From NCBI RefSeq assembly GCF_018860915.1, contig NZ_JAHKQD010000021.1:40500-100018 (forward strand): a stretch of 59,519 bases of DNA, in the 5' to 3' direction. The notes beneath the pieces were generated by a model. That model had not been told where the DNA came from. It did no database searches and saw only the letters and a program-made list of their open reading frames with translations. The position numbers and the translations under genes were made by a program. Shown here piece after piece: positions 56,869-59,519 of the stretch. How positions within the stretch are numbered: position 1 is the first letter of the stretch; every line of letters starts with the position of its first letter. Source of the stretch: Colwellia sp. C2M11. Lineage in GTDB: Bacteria; Pseudomonadota; Gammaproteobacteria; Enterobacterales; Alteromonadaceae.

Positions 56869-59425
56869 TCAAGCTTTAGAAGAAGAACTTGCTCAATTAA
56901 GACAGCAAAATAGTAAATTAAAAAAAATTAACGATGCCTTGATGCAACGTGTTGAAGATAGTGGTGAAAATCAATATGCACCTTATACAGCATTTGAACA
57001 CTCCGTACATCTAGCTGAACAAGTGCGAGAAAAGACTCACACTCTAAACGAAACTTTAGCAAAACTTGAACGAAGTAATCATGCTTTAAAACTAGCTAAC
57101 GCACAAGCTAACCTGTTCAAACAGCGCTTTGTTGATGCGATAGAAAGCATTACAGAAGCCTTTGTATTACTCGACAGTAAAGGTCGAATTATCTTACAAA
57201 ACAGTAATTTTGCTAATTTTTGGAAAAACTCAGGGTTGCCGATTAAGAAAGGTGCCAACCTAAAAGACTTAAAAGAATTAGCTAAAACACGTGGCCTTAT
57301 TCGACGTGCATCACCTGGTGATGCGTTTGCTAGCCCAGTATACCAACTCGCAGATGAACGATGGTTTCAATTAAACGAACACCGAACCAGTGAAGGTGGT
57401 TGGGTTATGCTCTATACCGACATTACGGCGGTAAAAACGGCAGAAAGTGCTCGTTATGAACGAGGGATGGCACAAAAATCATTATTATTACAAAACTTAA
57501 TTGATAATCTCTCGCAAGGTGTAGTGTTAATTAGTAACCAAAATAAGATTGAAGTATGGAATAGACGCTTTTCACAGCTTAGTTCATTATCTTCTAACCT
57601 TTTACAGTTGATCCCTAGTACTGATAATATGCAAAAATTAACAGAACTCGATTTAGCTCCCAAGTTTAACACCAATAATGAATATTACACTCAAACCCTT
57701 ACTGATGGCACAGTACTAGAAATAAGGGATCATCGTCTAAATAACGGTAAAATAATTAAAACTTATAGTGATATTACCGCACGACATCGCTATGCTGAAT
57801 CATTAATAAAAAGTGAGAGTTGGCTACGACTGATCACAGATAACGTTCCTGCAATGATTGCTTATGTGGGTAAAGATTTAAAGTATCAATTTACTAATCA
57901 AGTTTATGTTGACTGGTACGGCTGGCCTCAAGGGGCCCTAAATGGCTTAGAATTAGAGCAGAATCGTGTTCAGTCAGAGTTCATTAAGTTAAAGCCTTAT
58001 GTCGATCGAGCTTTAAATGGTGAGAGTGTAATTTTTGAGATTAAAGAAAAAAACAAAAATAATGAATTAAGCTACTTATTAAAATCCTACGTGCCTAACC
58101 GTGATGCAAAAGGTGATGTTCAAGGTTTTTTTGTACTTATTCGTGATGTTACTGAACGTCGTAAAAATGCTCTCGCTTTACAAAAAGCCCATGATGAACT
58201 CGAGATTAGAGTACAAGAGCGAACATTTCAATTACAAAGCTTAAATAATAAATTGCAGACAGAAGTAGAAGACCGTCGTCAAGCACAAATCAACCTACAA
58301 AAAGCAAAAAGTGAAGCTGAGTTTGCCAACAGTTCAAAAACTAAGTTCCTTGCGGCGGTAAGTCATGATTTATTGCAACCGTTAAATGCTGCACAACTAT
58401 TCACTAGCTCATTAATGGACTCACCTTTAGAAGGTAACACCCAAAAATTACTACGCTCAGTTTCCAATTCACTCGATGATTTAGAGAATCTAATTTGCAC
58501 CTTGGTCGATATTTCAAAACTTGATGCTGGTGTTGTAAAAGCGGATAAAAGCTCATTCAAATTGTCCGAATTACTCGACAATTTAGTCAGTGAATATCGA
58601 CATGTCAGCGGGCAATTTCAAGTAGAACTACGTCATGTTCGTAGTGATGTTATTGTGCACAGTGATAGTGTTTTACTCGTGCGTATATTACGTAATTTTC
58701 TATCAAATGCTTTTCGATATACAGACAATGGTAAAGTTTTACTTGGCTGTAGACGTAAGGGTAATCATATTTTCATTGAAGTTTGGGATAATGGTACTGG
58801 GATAGCTAAAGATCAGATTCAAGAAATATTTAAAGAATTTAAAAGGTTAAATTCGTCACACACCGCCTTTCGGAACGGCTTGGGTTTAGGCTTAGCGATT
58901 GTAGATAAAATATCTAAAGTACTCGAACATCCAATTATGGTAAATTCAACATTAGGTAAAGGATCCGTATTTTCAGTAAAAGTACCACTGGGTAAAATCA
59001 GTAATGTCTCACAAGCAAGTGATCAGTATAATTATAACCTCGATACCACACTACTAACCAATAGTAAAATTTGGCTTATTGATAACGACGCTAGCATTTG
59101 CGCGGGCATGTCACAATTGTTAGAACGCTGGGGCTGTGTTGTGATAACAGCTTCGAGTCTACAACATTTGGAGCAAAAAGTAAGCGTTACCACTGACAAA
59201 GCAGATATCTTGATTGTTGACTATCACCTTGATGATGATGTGAACGGACTATCATTAGCAAAAGAAATTAACGCATCACGTAGCGAGCCTCTTCCTATAA
59301 TGATGATTACAGCAAATTACAGTAAAGAACTAAAAGATGAAGTAAAAGAAAGTGGTATTTTATTGTTAAATAAACCAGTGAAGCCAATGAAGTTAAAAAC
59401 ATCCATGCTTTATTTATTAAAATAA
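56861..59425 (+). CDS. nahK: Hybrid sensor histidine kinase (NahK/ErcS'-like)
   Basis: An 854-residue kinase without membrane helices. It has an N-terminal coiled coil (1-90), two or three PAS domains (about 85-190, 205-300 and 310-430), a second coiled coil, the phosphoacceptor His502 in FLAAVSHDLLQPLNAA, an HATPase domain (NFLSNAFRYT, WDNGTGIA, GLGLGLAIV) and a C-terminal receiver with Asp787 (ILIVDYHLDDD). The start at 56861 has GGAGG 5 bases upstream, inside nosP; an ATG at 56837 is worse. In Pseudomonas the equivalent (PA1976) takes part in both NO/biofilm signalling and control of the ethanol-oxidation regulon. Confidence 0.9.
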   Translation: MSNQALEEELAQLRQQNSKLKKINDALMQRVEDSGENQYAPYTAFEHSVHLAEQVREKTHTLNETLAKLERSNHALKLANAQANLFKQRFVDAIESITEAFVLLDSKGRIILQNSNFANFWKNSGLPIKKGANLKDLKELAKTRGLIRRASPGDAFASPVYQLADERWFQLNEHRTSEGGWVMLYTDITAVKTAESARYERGMAQKSLLLQNLIDNLSQGVVLISNQNKIEVWNRRFSQLSSLSSNLLQLIPSTDNMQKLTELDLAPKFNTNNEYYTQTLTDGTVLEIRDHRLNNGKIIKTYSDITARHRYAESLIKSESWLRLITDNVPAMIAYVGKDLKYQFTNQVYVDWYGWPQGALNGLELEQNRVQSEFIKLKPYVDRALNGESVIFEIKEKNKNNELSYLLKSYVPNRDAKGDVQGFFVLIRDVTERRKNALALQKAHDELEIRVQERTFQLQSLNNKLQTEVEDRRQAQINLQKAKSEAEFANSSKTKFLAAVSHDLLQPLNAAQLFTSSLMDSPLEGNTQKLLRSVSNSLDDLENLICTLVDISKLDAGVVKADKSSFKLSELLDNLVSEYRHVSGQFQVELRHVRSDVIVHSDSVLLVRILRNFLSNAFRYTDNGKVLLGCRRKGNHIFIEVWDNGTGIAKDQIQEIFKEFKRLNSSHTAFRNGLGLGLAIVDKISKVLEHPIMVNSTLGKGSVFSVKVPLGKISNVSQASDQYNYNLDTTLLTNSKIWLIDNDASICAGMSQLLERWGCVVITASSLQHLEQKVSVTTDKADILIVDYHLDDDVNGLSLAKEINASRSEPLPIMMITANYSKELKDEVKESGILLLNKPVKPMKLKTSMLYLLK

Positions 59426-59519
59426 CCTTTGTTCAGATTAACATGATAACGTGTTCAACATACTAGCCTGATGATAAACAAACTTTAATGACACATAAAA
59501 AATAACGCCTTAATAGTGC

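Noticed and set aside
53507..59425. Denitrification locus (because of NosR-like and NosP-like genes)
   Set aside because: There is no reductase, copper chaperone or nosDFY gene, and the flanking genes concern alcohol oxidation; the names reflect architecture and homology only.
1..59519. CRISPR arrays, insertion sequences, tRNA genes or prophage
   Set aside because: No regular repeat-spacer pattern, transposase, integrase, tRNA-like cloverleaf or phage structural gene was found on either strand.

Overview
The window is AT-rich chromosomal DNA from a marine gammaproteobacterium. The gene set (TIGR03503 protein next to dnaQ, DUF2897, ExeM-type nuclease, PEP-CTERM protein, PQQ alcohol oxidation, guanidine operon) fits Colwelliaceae/Alteromonadales. 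That placement is inferred from gene content and protein similarity from memory, not from a marker gene. I see no tRNA, rRNA, insertion sequence, phage gene or CRISPR array.

1-10000 (minus): a guanidine-nitrogen operon. It starts with a guanidine-I (ykkC) riboswitch and encodes an SBP/permease/ATPase transporter, the two carboxyguanidine deiminase subunits (formerly 'urea amidolyase associated proteins'), a biotin-dependent carboxylase annotated in databases as urea carboxylase, and allophanate hydrolase. A second RNA element between the deiminase and carboxylase genes has the two ACGA-loop hairpins of a guanidine-II (mini-ykkC) riboswitch, so the operon appears to carry two classes of guanidine sensor.

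10443-29216: mostly housekeeping or orphan genes: TIGR03503 protein, dnaQ, two membrane proteins (DUF2919, DUF599), a DUF5916/CBM9 outer-membrane protein, an RDD/CoxE-like/MoxR cluster, cysK, a lipoprotein, a chemoreceptor, DUF2897, beta carbonic anhydrase, 4-hydroxyphenylpyruvate dioxygenase with a TyrR-like box upstream, deaD with a strikingly structured upstream region (about 27440-27660), and modF.

29416-34041 (plus): a secreted protein joining two nuclease domains and ending in a dockerin, followed by a small PEP-CTERM protein whose body looks like a cohesin. This is a candidate surface-tethered nuclease.

34348-59425: a large alcohol-oxidation island. It has a LuxR-type response regulator, porin, DUF3422 protein, TauABC-like transporter, acidic TonB receptor, GNAT, a Ped/Lut-type ABC system with beta-propeller, cytochrome c, MoxJ/XoxJ-like binding protein, PQQ alcohol dehydrogenase with the Asp-X-Asp signature of lanthanide enzymes, ExaC-like aldehyde dehydrogenase, NosR-like flavo-iron-sulfur membrane protein, and a NosP/NahK pair. 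A recurring element related to ATCATACTAA lies upstream of at least five of its transcription units and may mark one regulon. No PQQ-synthesis gene is in the window.
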